Shown one piece after another: positions 43,138 through 51,267 of a stretch of 64,000 nt of DNA (position 1 is the first letter of the stretch; each line of letters begins with the position of its first letter). The position numbers were made by a program, and so were the translations under genes. The notes beneath the pieces are model-generated. The model made no database searches. It worked only from the letters and a program-made list of their open reading frames with translations, and was not told where the DNA came from. The stretch spans positions 1,649,501 through 1,713,500 of the forward strand of contig JACKNC010000001.1 in assembly GCA_024235095.1 (NCBI GenBank), read 5' to 3'. Origin of the DNA: Gammaproteobacteria bacterium. GTDB taxonomy: Bacteria > Pseudomonadota > Gammaproteobacteria > Competibacterales > Competibacteraceae.

Positions 43138-43240
43138 CACCTCCCCCCTTTGAAATAAGGGGGGTCGGAGGGGATTTCGCATGGTCGCTGGGGTCAGAAT
43201 CCCCCCTCACCCCCCTTTGCTAAAGGGGGGGACTGAACGG
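43138..43240. repeat. GC-rich palindromic repeat, copy 3 (gspN/gspD gap)
   Basis: Same palindromic ends as copies 1 and 2 (CACCTCCCCCCTTTGAAATA on the left; CCCCCCTTTGCTAAAGGGGG then GGACTGAACGG on the right) with a different centre. It lies between gspN and gspD and, folded in RNA, could act as a processing site or attenuator before the secretin gene. No T run follows, so simple termination is not indicated. Confidence 0.9.
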
Positions 43241-43270
43241 TTACGATAAGAATTTGCAGAGTACAGTCCA

Positions 43271-45562
43271 TTGAGTAAAACCTGGGTTAGATCGTTAATA
43301 AGCGGAGGATTACTGGCGCTGCTGCTAGGCGCGTGCGCGACTCCTCCAGAGAGCGGTGATAGCGCTCCCCTTGAAGCGGCGCGCACGGAGCAGGTGACGG
43401 TTAGCGCAACGCCGGCGCCTTCGCGCAATGCGCTGCAATTGAGCGCTCGGTCGGAATTGAACGGGGATATGGGAATGCGTTCGTCGGACTCCTCCGCGGT
43501 TTCCCCATCCCGGAGGACAGAGATCTTTCCCGGCACCGGCAACTTTATCGACTTACGCGAGGCCAGCAAGCCATTAGCTCGTGCAGCACCGGTTACGCCA
43601 GCGCCGGGCCACGGTGTCACGCTGAACTTCGAGGGTGCCAGCATCCGCGATGTGGTCAAGGTCGTGTTCGATACCTTGAAGGAGAATTACGTCATTGATC
43701 CTCAGGTGCAGGGCGAAGTGACGGTCCAGACCAGCCGACCGCTGACCCAGGATCAATTGCTGCCCACCCTGGAGACCTTGTTGCGTGCGAGCAATGCGGT
43801 GTTGGTGCGTGAAGAGGGTGTGTACCGGATTATCCCGGCTGCGGGCGTGCTGCGCCAGGGCAATCTGACCCCGCGTCTGAGGGGTGGCCGTGTGGGTTAC
43901 AGTGTGCGTATTGTGCCGCTGAGCTATGTCAGCGCGGTCGAGATGCAAACGATCATCGCGCCGTTTCTGCCTGAAGGCAGTATTCTTAAGGTCGATCCCA
44001 CCCGTAATCTGTTAATACTGGCCGGCACTCCCCAGGAGTTGAACAGCGTTCAGGACACCATTGACACCTTTGACGTCAACTGGCTCCGAGGAATGTCAAT
44101 CGGCATGTTTCGGCTGCGCAACGTCGAAAGTCAGGCGTTGGCCAACGAATTGAATCAGTTACTGGGCGAAAACTCCGGAACGCCCATTGCCGGGCTGGTG
44201 CGGCTGGTGCCGCTCAGCAAGCTGAACTCGGTGCTGGTCATTTCCCCACAGCGCGAATATCTGCGCGAGGTGGCGGTCTGGATCGAACGGCTGGATGGCA
44301 TCGGTGGCGAACGCTTATATGTCTATCCCGTCCAGAACAGCCGGGCGGACTATATTGCCGAATTGCTGAATGGTCTGTTCAATCTGGAAGGGGGAGGAAA
44401 GGGCGCGGAGCGCGGCGGCGAACTGGCCCCTGGATTGAAAGGCGCGCAATTGTCCAGTAGCGGCGGATTGAATACAAGTTCAAGTTTGAGCAGTAGTCTG
44501 TCTTCCACATCAGGGAGTTCATCCGCCAGCGGCTTGTCGGCGCCGGGTAGTTCAACGTCTGCTTCGGCGGGCAAAGCCTCTGGTGGAATTGGCACTGTCT
44601 TAGGATCGGGGGGACCCAGCGCTGGCATGGAAGAAGTGCGAATTGTCGCGGACTCCGATAACAATTCACTGCTGATCTGGGCGACCAGCCAGAATTACGA
44701 ACGGATTCTCAATACCCTGCAAACGATCGATGTCGCCCCCCGGCAGGTGCTGATCGAAGCCACCATTGCCGAGGTGACGCTGACTGGCCAGTTGCAATAT
44801 GGGCTGCAATGGTTTTTCAATAACTCAGTGGGTAGAGACTACACGGGGACAGGTTCGCTGGGTCTCCCCACCGACCTGGCCCTGACAGACGCGCTCAGTA
44901 GTATCCCATCCGGCCAGTTCTCTTATGCGATTACCGGCAGTGACGACATCGTCAAGGTGCTGCTGAATTTGCTGGCGAAAGATTCCAAGGTCAAAGTGCT
45001 CTCTTCTCCACAAGTCATGGTGGTAGACAATCAGCAGGCGACGATTCGAGTCGGCACGCAGCAGCCGATTCCGTCCGGCACCAGTACAGTGAACAACGTG
45101 ACGACCAGCGGTGGAGTCACCTATAAAGACACTGGCGTGCTGCTTGAGGTATTGCCTCGGGTCAACTCCGGCGGCATCGTCAACATGGAAATCAAACAGG
45201 AAGTGGTTGATGTGGGACCTCTGGTGGATGTTAGCCAGGCGGGTACGACTGCCCGGCAAGAGCGCGCGTTCCTGCAGCGCACTGTGACGAGCAAAGTGAC
45301 GGTCAAAAATGGCCAGACCCTGGTATTAGGCGGTCTGATCCGCGACAATCGCACTGAGGGTCAGAATGGCATTCCGGTGCTTTATAAGGTTCCCGTGCTT
45401 GGCGCGCTGTTTGGCAATACCAGCGAGCAGGTGGATCGCACTGAATTGATTGTATTGATCACCCCGCGAGTGGTGCAGAATACCGATGAAATTGATGCGG
45501 TTACTGACGAAATTAAACGCAAGATGCGGGCGGTTGAGCCGGTGCTTAATAATGCGGGTTAA
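43271..45562 (+). CDS. gspD: Type II secretion secretin GspD (lipoprotein form)
   Basis: GspD forms the outer-membrane channel of the type II system. The 763-residue protein begins MSKTWVRSLISGGLLALLLG with lipobox LLGAC (Cys22), as in the Xanthomonas secretin XpsD. The N domains follow: VTLNFEGASIRDVVKVVFDT and LRASNAVLVREEGVYRIIPA, then N1-N3. A long Ser/Gly-rich insert lies near residues 395-450. The secretin core is about 485-750 (QVLIEATIAEVTLTGQLQYG, KDTGVLLEVLPRVNSGGIV, TLVLGGLIRDNRTEGQNGIP and VPVLGALFGNTSEQVDRTEL). The start is TTG; no in-frame ATG precedes it. It is the last gene of the operon. Confidence 0.95.
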   Translation: MSKTWVRSLISGGLLALLLGACATPPESGDSAPLEAARTEQVTVSATPAPSRNALQLSARSELNGDMGMRSSDSSAVSPSRRTEIFPGTGNFIDLREASKPLARAAPVTPAPGHGVTLNFEGASIRDVVKVVFDTLKENYVIDPQVQGEVTVQTSRPLTQDQLLPTLETLLRASNAVLVREEGVYRIIPAAGVLRQGNLTPRLRGGRVGYSVRIVPLSYVSAVEMQTIIAPFLPEGSILKVDPTRNLLILAGTPQELNSVQDTIDTFDVNWLRGMSIGMFRLRNVESQALANELNQLLGENSGTPIAGLVRLVPLSKLNSVLVISPQREYLREVAVWIERLDGIGGERLYVYPVQNSRADYIAELLNGLFNLEGGGKGAERGGELAPGLKGAQLSSSGGLNTSSSLSSSLSSTSGSSSASGLSAPGSSTSASAGKASGGIGTVLGSGGPSAGMEEVRIVADSDNNSLLIWATSQNYERILNTLQTIDVAPRQVLIEATIAEVTLTGQLQYGLQWFFNNSVGRDYTGTGSLGLPTDLALTDALSSIPSGQFSYAITGSDDIVKVLLNLLAKDSKVKVLSSPQVMVVDNQQATIRVGTQQPIPSGTSTVNNVTTSGGVTYKDTGVLLEVLPRVNSGGIVNMEIKQEVVDVGPLVDVSQAGTTARQERAFLQRTVTSKVTVKNGQTLVLGGLIRDNRTEGQNGIPVLYKVPVLGALFGNTSEQVDRTELIVLITPRVVQNTDEIDAVTDEIKRKMRAVEPVLNNAG

Positions 45563-45583
45563 GAATTTTCAAAGGAGCGATTG

Positions 45584-47737
45584 ATGCAACCGGAAGCTCA
45601 GGCCGCGCTGCGTCGCGTATGGTTGAATCAGGAATTGGCCCGCTACCGGCAACGCAGCGCGGCGCAACCGGATAATTTTGAAGCCTGGCGTCATATCGGA
45701 CGGCTTTATTGGGAACTGGGCGAGATTGAGCAAGCCATCGAAGCGCTTGAAAAGGCGCTGGCATTACAGCCGGATGATCGTGAATGTCTGTTCGGTCAAA
45801 TAGTTGCCTGCTTGGCGCTTAACCGAAATGAAGCGGCGTTAACGGCATCCACTCGTTTACTGGAGCGATTCCCCAACGATGCCCAGATTCTGTTGCGCCA
45901 GATTGAGGCGTTGCGCCGGTTGAAGCGTCCGCAGGAAGCGCTGACCGCCTGTGAACGGGCGCAGACCTTGCCGTTGTCAACTGAACAATGCCTGGAGGTG
46001 CTCCACCATCAGGCGAGTCTGGAATTTCAGCTTGGTCAATGGGAAAAATCGCTGGCGTTCATTGATGATGGGTTGGCGCTGGCGTCGGTAAATGCCGATT
46101 GGCGTCTGAATCGGGCGCGCCTGTTGAACCGGTTGCGCCGCTGTGAGGAGTCCCTGGCCGAACTGGAGCCGTTGATCGCCGTTCCCGCCGTCGAGTTCGC
46201 CGCCCGGTGCGCTAAGGCGCGGGCGCTGGCCATGCTGTGGCGATTTGATGAAGCGGATGCGATTTTGAACGATTTGCAGGCGCATTATCCTCATGCCGCC
46301 CTGGAGCGGGAATTCGAGCCGTGGCGGCTGCCAGATGAGACGTTGCCGGACAGTCTGCATAAGCGATATACCGGGCGCGGGTTGTATATGATGCAAACTT
46401 TCGAGGCGCAGAAAGAGTGTGACTGGACCGATTGGGAAGCGATGACCGCCCATTTGGATGAGTTGCTGGGAGATGCGCTCCGCTATGGTTTTGTCGCTGG
46501 CCTGGAGCCACATCGTCTGTTGAGCCTGCCGATGGATCCGGCCCAACATTTGGCGGTAGCTCGGGCGCAAGCGACCGCGGTAGACACATTGATGGCGCCA
46601 GCTCGCCAAAAGCTGGCTATTCATTGGGCGCCCCGACAAGATGATGAACGGTTGCGCATCGGCTATGTCTCAGGGGATTTCCGTGACCACGCGACTGCGC
46701 ACCTGATCCGCAAGCTGTTTCGGGTACATGACCGAGCGCGGTTCGAGATTTTTGGTTATAGCCTGCGCCCTGGCGATGGCAGCTATTATTGGCAAGACAT
46801 TTCCCAGACCTGCGATCGATTCGTGGAGTTGCATGGTCTGAGTAATGCTGAAGCAGCAACCCGAATTGCGGCGGACGGCGTTCATGTACTCGTCGATTTG
46901 CATGGTTACACTCGTTTTGCCCGCCCCGAAATTTTTGCGTTGCGGCCAGCCCCGGTGCAGGTGGCCTTCCTGGGATATCCGGGTACGCTAGGCGCAGACT
47001 ACGTTCCTTACATGATTGCCGATCGTGTGGTATTGCCCGAGGAATCGAGACCATTTTTTAGCGAGCAGCCGGTCTATCTCGATTGTTATCAAATTAATGA
47101 TGATGAACAGCCGATTGCTGAAGCTGGGTTAACGCGAACCGCTGCGGGTCTTCCGGAAGAAGGTTTTGTTTATTGTTGTTTCAACAATACTTATAAAATC
47201 GAGCCGCGCATATTCGGTATCTGGATGCGAATTCTGCGACAGGCGCCGGGAAGTGTGTTATGGTTGCTGGCTAATACGTCACGCACTGCTGTTCACCTGC
47301 GCAGTGCGGCGGACGAGCAAGGCGTCGATCCTGGGCGGTTAATTTTCGCCCCGCGTTTACCCAAGGCGGAGCACTTGGAGCGACACCGGTTAGCGAATCT
47401 GTTTCTGGATACTTTCGTAGTCAATGCCCATACTACGGCCAGCGATGCGCTTTGGGCGGGTTTGCCCGTATTGACGCAACCAGGCTTAAGCTTTCATTCG
47501 AGAGTTTGTGCTAGTTTGTTGAGCGCATTAGGATTAAATGAATTAATAGTTGGAAGTAACCAGGAATATGAAGAACGAGCCGTCAGTCTGGCCAGCAATT
47601 CAGATCGCTTGAAAAAATTACAAACTCAACTAATGCATTGCCGTGCGACGCGGTTGCCTTTTTCAACTGAAGAGTTTGCGCATGGTCTGGAACACATTTA
47701 CCAGGAATTATGGTTTGGTTGGCAGAAAGGCGGGTAA
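45584..47737 (+). CDS. TPR-containing O-GlcNAc transferase-like (SPINDLY/GT41) protein
   Basis: This 717-residue protein has N-terminal TPR repeats (about 1-230: EAWRHIGRLYWELGEIEQAI and similar) and a C-terminal GT41 catalytic region. Motifs parallel to human OGT are RIGYVSGDFRDHATAHL (catalytic His region, near 360), VLVDLHGYTRFARPEIFALR, PAPVQVAFLGYPGTLGADY, YCCFNNTYKIEPRIFGIW, and the nucleotide-sugar loop NAHTTASDALWAGLPVLT. Such enzymes modify Ser/Thr of proteins with GlcNAc or fucose. ATG 45584 has AAAGGAG upstream and starts 21 bp after gspD, so it may be co-transcribed with the secretion genes. Substrate unknown; candidates are secreted proteins next door. Confidence 0.9.
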   Translation: MQPEAQAALRRVWLNQELARYRQRSAAQPDNFEAWRHIGRLYWELGEIEQAIEALEKALALQPDDRECLFGQIVACLALNRNEAALTASTRLLERFPNDAQILLRQIEALRRLKRPQEALTACERAQTLPLSTEQCLEVLHHQASLEFQLGQWEKSLAFIDDGLALASVNADWRLNRARLLNRLRRCEESLAELEPLIAVPAVEFAARCAKARALAMLWRFDEADAILNDLQAHYPHAALEREFEPWRLPDETLPDSLHKRYTGRGLYMMQTFEAQKECDWTDWEAMTAHLDELLGDALRYGFVAGLEPHRLLSLPMDPAQHLAVARAQATAVDTLMAPARQKLAIHWAPRQDDERLRIGYVSGDFRDHATAHLIRKLFRVHDRARFEIFGYSLRPGDGSYYWQDISQTCDRFVELHGLSNAEAATRIAADGVHVLVDLHGYTRFARPEIFALRPAPVQVAFLGYPGTLGADYVPYMIADRVVLPEESRPFFSEQPVYLDCYQINDDEQPIAEAGLTRTAAGLPEEGFVYCCFNNTYKIEPRIFGIWMRILRQAPGSVLWLLANTSRTAVHLRSAADEQGVDPGRLIFAPRLPKAEHLERHRLANLFLDTFVVNAHTTASDALWAGLPVLTQPGLSFHSRVCASLLSALGLNELIVGSNQEYEERAVSLASNSDRLKKLQTQLMHCRATRLPFSTEEFAHGLEHIYQELWFGWQKGG

Positions 47738-48090
47738 GCCAATTGAAGGGAGCTTTGCTTTACTAAACGAAGTTGCGAAGTAAAGTCTGATAATATCGCT
47801 TTGAAGTGTGTTTGTTGTTTTATTGAAACAACCATAGATTAGATTGATACCGGGCAAGACGCCCAAAATTTCGCCGTTTTAAGGTATGTTTTAGGCATAT
47901 AAAGCAATTTTTTACCTTGAGACTAAGGAAAGGTTTAAGTATACTGATTTTGAGTCGAGTTTTTGTGGTTTCGTGTATTGACAACAACAAACTGTTGTGT
48001 AGAATCCACAGCAGGTTAGTTTTCTACCGTTCTAGCAGGAACCTTTGTTACCTTAACCCTCTGTCGGAAGTTTCAGATAGGAGCTAAATC
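47738..48090. other. Non-coding region upstream of exoprotein gene
   Basis: This 353-bp gap is AT-richer than its surroundings. It holds a 7-bp hairpin GTTGTTT/AAACAAC (47814-47832) and a CTTTACT/AGTAAAG pair (47758-47785) near the end of the OGT gene. A promoter with internal inverted repeat at 47978-48005 follows. An AGGAG site at 48077-48081 serves the next gene. The transcribed leader is expected to be about 80 bases. Confidence 0.8.
47978..48005 (+). promoter_or_regulatory. Strong candidate sigma-70 promoter with operator-like inverted repeat
   Basis: TTGACA at 47978-47983 is the consensus -35; TAGAAT at 48000-48005 is one base off the consensus -10, with 16 bp spacing. Within the spacer, ACAACA (47984-47989) and TGTTGT (47993-47998) are perfect inverted arms separated by three bases, well placed for a repressor to block RNA polymerase. 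It lies 85 bp before the exoprotein start. Confidence 0.7.
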
Positions 48091-49350
48091 ATGAGATTCA
48101 AGATGAACAAGCTTGCAGCCGCCGTAGCGGCGACCATGGGCGTGTCGGCGGTTGGCATTGGTACCGCCCAGGCTGATGAGATTCTCTTTCCCTATGTGGT
48201 GGCCAGTGACACTGTCACTACCTTGATTTCCACGATCAACATTTACGAAGATTTCTTTCAAGGTCCTGCTTCAAACCAGTTGCATTACCGCTATTACTAC
48301 AAGAATGGCAGCAACGCGGAGAACAACCTTGCGTCTTGCGCCGAGGTCGACGACCGGTTGCCATCTAGCCCAAACGATATCGTTACGTTTGACGTAGCAG
48401 AGCGCTTCGGGATCGACAACCTAGGCATTCTGTTTGAGGATGTTGCAACATCCAGTAATGTTGACTATGGCAGCAAAACCTTTTCGTTGTTAAACATCGC
48501 CCTGCCGGTGCGCGCGTTTCTGATCGTTGACAACAACGATACCTTAACAGGGGCGGGCTTGGTTAGCACAGCTAATTCGGTGGCTGGCGAAGCGATTATC
48601 TTGGAGTTTGCGGCTGGCGCTGCATGGGGCTATTCCGCTTATAACGCCGCTGGTCTGTACTCCGGAACCGCTGGGGGTGGGGCTGTTGTTAGCAATCCCT
48701 ACGACTTCTCCGATTCGGTTGAAACTGCTGGCGAAGTGATCGCCAACAGTTTTGTCCCTGTAGCCTTGATGCCTTTCACGGCTACTGGAGGCGAGTTTGT
48801 CACCAAATTCTTCGTGACGCCGATTGCGACGAGAGCGATGGGCAGCGGTACCCCTCAGTTGCGGGGTGATCTGAACGCCCGTGTTCGGTTAGCAGTTCAG
48901 GACCCGGCTTCGGCTACCCAAGATGTGATGTTCGACCGTGATGAGTTGCCAGTGTCAGGTCAGGTTCCGCAAAATGTAGTGTGCGTGGGTGCTGTCGAAG
49001 CATCAACCATGCTGACCGAAGGCGCTCTGAACCGAGTGCCGAACGGCGGCTGGTCGAACCTGCGAGTGAGTAGTGGCACCGTCGCCGGTACTACTGGCAC
49101 AGTCACCTCTGGTTCTACTGATCAAGCCATTGTGTTCAAACTGGAATATAACCCGTCCGCACTGGAGCTTGATACAGACTCTAGCACTGCCCCGGTCGTC
49201 GGCATTGTCAACAATGCGATCTGGCTGCGCAAGGGTATCCGCGAGTCGTATCTAGCCCCAGCCTTAGCCACCCAGCCACGTGTAAGCGTGTTTGCTGCTG
49301 ACCTTGACCTCAATTCTCCGGCTCCAATTGGCACTAGTGGCGTCCAGTAA
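48091..49350 (+). CDS. Secreted protein of unknown function
   Basis: I do not recognise the family. The 419-residue product has a clear Sec signal peptide (MRFKMNKLAAAVAATMGVSA, with cleavage after AQA at residue 28). The mature part starts DEILFPYVVASDTVTTLIST, is beta-rich, and has Tyr-rich LHYRYYYKNGSN, two cysteines (ASCAEV, NVVCVGA) that may form a disulphide, and a Thr/Ser/Gly-rich segment near residue 330. It has its own strong promoter and a terminator, so it is a monocistronic, probably highly expressed exoprotein. It lies downstream of a type II secretion operon and an OGT-like gene, so it is a reasonable candidate substrate of both. Enzyme, adhesin or surface-layer roles are all open. 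Confidence 0.85.
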   Translation: MRFKMNKLAAAVAATMGVSAVGIGTAQADEILFPYVVASDTVTTLISTINIYEDFFQGPASNQLHYRYYYKNGSNAENNLASCAEVDDRLPSSPNDIVTFDVAERFGIDNLGILFEDVATSSNVDYGSKTFSLLNIALPVRAFLIVDNNDTLTGAGLVSTANSVAGEAIILEFAAGAAWGYSAYNAAGLYSGTAGGGAVVSNPYDFSDSVETAGEVIANSFVPVALMPFTATGGEFVTKFFVTPIATRAMGSGTPQLRGDLNARVRLAVQDPASATQDVMFDRDELPVSGQVPQNVVCVGAVEASTMLTEGALNRVPNGGWSNLRVSSGTVAGTTGTVTSGSTDQAIVFKLEYNPSALELDTDSSTAPVVGIVNNAIWLRKGIRESYLAPALATQPRVSVFAADLDLNSPAPIGTSGVQ

Positions 49351-49395
49351 GGCAATTGGGTTCGTTATAGTCGTTTAGTCGACGCTTGTCCTCAG

Positions 49396-49427
49396 AAAAG
49401 GGACTGCTCTCTCGAGCAGTCCCTTTT
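49396..49427 (+). terminator. Intrinsic terminator after the secreted protein gene
   Basis: A perfect 14-bp stem (AAAAGGGACTGCTC pairing with GAGCAGTCCCTTTT) with a four-base loop ends in TTTT followed by CTATTCTTT. The A-rich 5' side lets it work in either direction. It closes the transcript of the 419-residue exoprotein, 46 bp after its stop. Confidence 0.9.
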
Positions 49428-49489
49428 CTATTCTTTGGAGCTTACTTGTTAATCAATTTTCTGCTGCGGTCCTGCAAGGTACCTTCTTA

Positions 49490-51259
49490 ATGAAGCTGTT
49501 CACTCTTTTTTTCACTTTTCTGATGATGATTTCGGGCGACATCCACGCCGAAATCATGAACGATCCGAAAGCGCTTAATCAACATCCATTGGGTAGCAAT
49601 GCATCTTGGGAATATGCACTCGATAGCCAAAGCGAATTGTGGCTCGCCTATTACGGTGACGACAAATTGCTCTATGTACGCCGACCCGATGGATCGGAAG
49701 TCAATTTCAGTAGCCAAAATCGCGATCAGTATCTGTCAGGATTGGCGATTGATTCTGGAAAAGACACCCTTTCCATAGTGTGGAGAGATAAACTTCCCGA
49801 GAAAGACCTACGGCTTTTACCTGGATTGCCAACGACCGGACCAATACCACAATCGTTGTCAGTCGGCGGTAGCGAATCCGAGCCATTGCCACGACTGAAA
49901 ATAGCACAGCGCGGCGACTACTATTATTTACTGTGGCTCGGCGAAAAACCCGATCTTGAAACGAAACAGACCTATCACCAGTACTTTCGCTATTCCGAAG
50001 ATGGGGGTAAGACTTTTTCAGAAGTAGAACGGGTAATTCCTGGCATCTACCCCATGTGGATTGTCGATGATCAAAGCATCGCTATCTTCAGCTGGATCAG
50101 GTCGAAAGAACGACAAGTTATAGCGATGCGTCGCTTCGACCGCGCTGCCAAGCATTTTGGCGCACTCGTCGAGATTGCGGAAACTCCTGAACAGATCAGC
50201 CCGATTTATCGTGCTTTCGAATCCGCCGGACGTTGGTTCGTAACCTGGTTATCCCAGTACGGGGATGGCCGGGATTTTCTACTGGAGGGCGCCTATTCTG
50301 AAGACCAGGGTCAAACCTGGAAGCGCTTTGCCTTTGAGACTATCAAGGGCCTGGATCTTTCGCACTTGGTAGCTGCCGCCGACGGCAAGGGTCATATCGC
50401 GTTAGCGTTTAGTGGCTCGCATCGCCTGCGCGACAACAATCCGCAGGCCAAAAATGATGTCTATCTAACCTACTCCACGGATAACGGCTCAACCTGGTCC
50501 GAACCGCGATCCCTGCGAACCGATGAACAGAAGATCACTCACGCCAAATTTCCCGCAATCACTTTCGGATCAGAGCCAGGGGTACTGCTTATTGCCTGGG
50601 AAGACTGGCGTGATATCCGTCCTAATGTGTATATCGCTTATTCAAAGGATTATGGTGCAACCTGGGAGAGCACCATCCCATTGGGCTTGCCTGGACGAGT
50701 CAATTTGGGTATGGAATTCGATATGGAACACGAGCTACGCAACCACAATGGGAACTATCACCTAGTAGTGAAGCGTTTTGAGAACGACAACCTGAATCAG
50801 GCTGAGTTGGTTCATTATACGTTCACACTGGATGATTTGAAGCAACTACCGTTGTTGCCACGAGGAATTCAATTGGAAAAAGCGCGCCTTAACGATGATC
50901 GTTTACGCCAAAGAGTCAAGTTTTACTGGGACGCCATGCAAAGAAAGGACTACGCGGCCAGTTATGCTTTGCTCGATCCGTTTTTTCAGGCCAAGGTTGG
51001 CCGGAAAGCCTATTGGCAAAAGATGGGAACCATCAAATATCATGGTTTCCGTATTGAGAAGACTGAACGGATTGGCAAAATCGCTAAGGTCAAGATTACT
51101 ATTGAAGCATCGGTGCCCGAATTTCGGACGGCTAGCGGTAAGGAATACAGCAAGCCGAAGCAGGAATACACGTTCATCGAGACCTGGTTGTTTATCGGTG
51201 GTGACTGGTATCGCGAATACTATGAGGAAAACTCCGGGGTCCGCTACACAGGCTACTAG
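49490..51259 (+). CDS. Secreted Asp-box (BNR) repeat protein with C-terminal NTF2-like domain
   Basis: The 589-residue product has a signal peptide (MKLFTLFFTFLMMISGDIHA, cleavage expected after Ala20). Four Asp-box repeats of the S-x-D-x-G-x-T-W type mark a six-bladed beta propeller of the sialidase kind: SEDGGKTF (about 169), SEDQGQTW (270), STDNGSTW (329) and SKDYGATW (385). The catalytic Arg triad and Tyr of true sialidases are not evident to me, so enzymatic activity is uncertain. Residues about 475-585 look like an NTF2-like domain (FYWDAMQRKDYAASYALLDP, then YTFIETWLFIGGDWYREYYE). Its stop is 8 bp before the polysaccharide exporter permease, which suggests co-transcription and a role in glycan processing or binding. 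Confidence 0.82.
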   Translation: MKLFTLFFTFLMMISGDIHAEIMNDPKALNQHPLGSNASWEYALDSQSELWLAYYGDDKLLYVRRPDGSEVNFSSQNRDQYLSGLAIDSGKDTLSIVWRDKLPEKDLRLLPGLPTTGPIPQSLSVGGSESEPLPRLKIAQRGDYYYLLWLGEKPDLETKQTYHQYFRYSEDGGKTFSEVERVIPGIYPMWIVDDQSIAIFSWIRSKERQVIAMRRFDRAAKHFGALVEIAETPEQISPIYRAFESAGRWFVTWLSQYGDGRDFLLEGAYSEDQGQTWKRFAFETIKGLDLSHLVAAADGKGHIALAFSGSHRLRDNNPQAKNDVYLTYSTDNGSTWSEPRSLRTDEQKITHAKFPAITFGSEPGVLLIAWEDWRDIRPNVYIAYSKDYGATWESTIPLGLPGRVNLGMEFDMEHELRNHNGNYHLVVKRFENDNLNQAELVHYTFTLDDLKQLPLLPRGIQLEKARLNDDRLRQRVKFYWDAMQRKDYAASYALLDPFFQAKVGRKAYWQKMGTIKYHGFRIEKTERIGKIAKVKITIEASVPEFRTASGKEYSKPKQEYTFIETWLFIGGDWYREYYEENSGVRYTGY

Positions 51260-51267
51260 AAAGGGCG

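Noticed and set aside
38194..43240. CRISPR array
   Set aside because: Only three copies spaced by kilobases, with palindromic structure and no regular spacers; these are interspersed repeats.
43138..43240. Repeat copy 3 as an intrinsic terminator of the gsp operon
   Set aside because: No uridine run follows the hairpin, and the secretin gene that completes the system lies downstream.
47758..47785. CTTTACT/AGTAAAG as terminator of the OGT-like gene
   Set aside because: Seven-bp AT-rich stem with a long loop and no T run; too weak to call.
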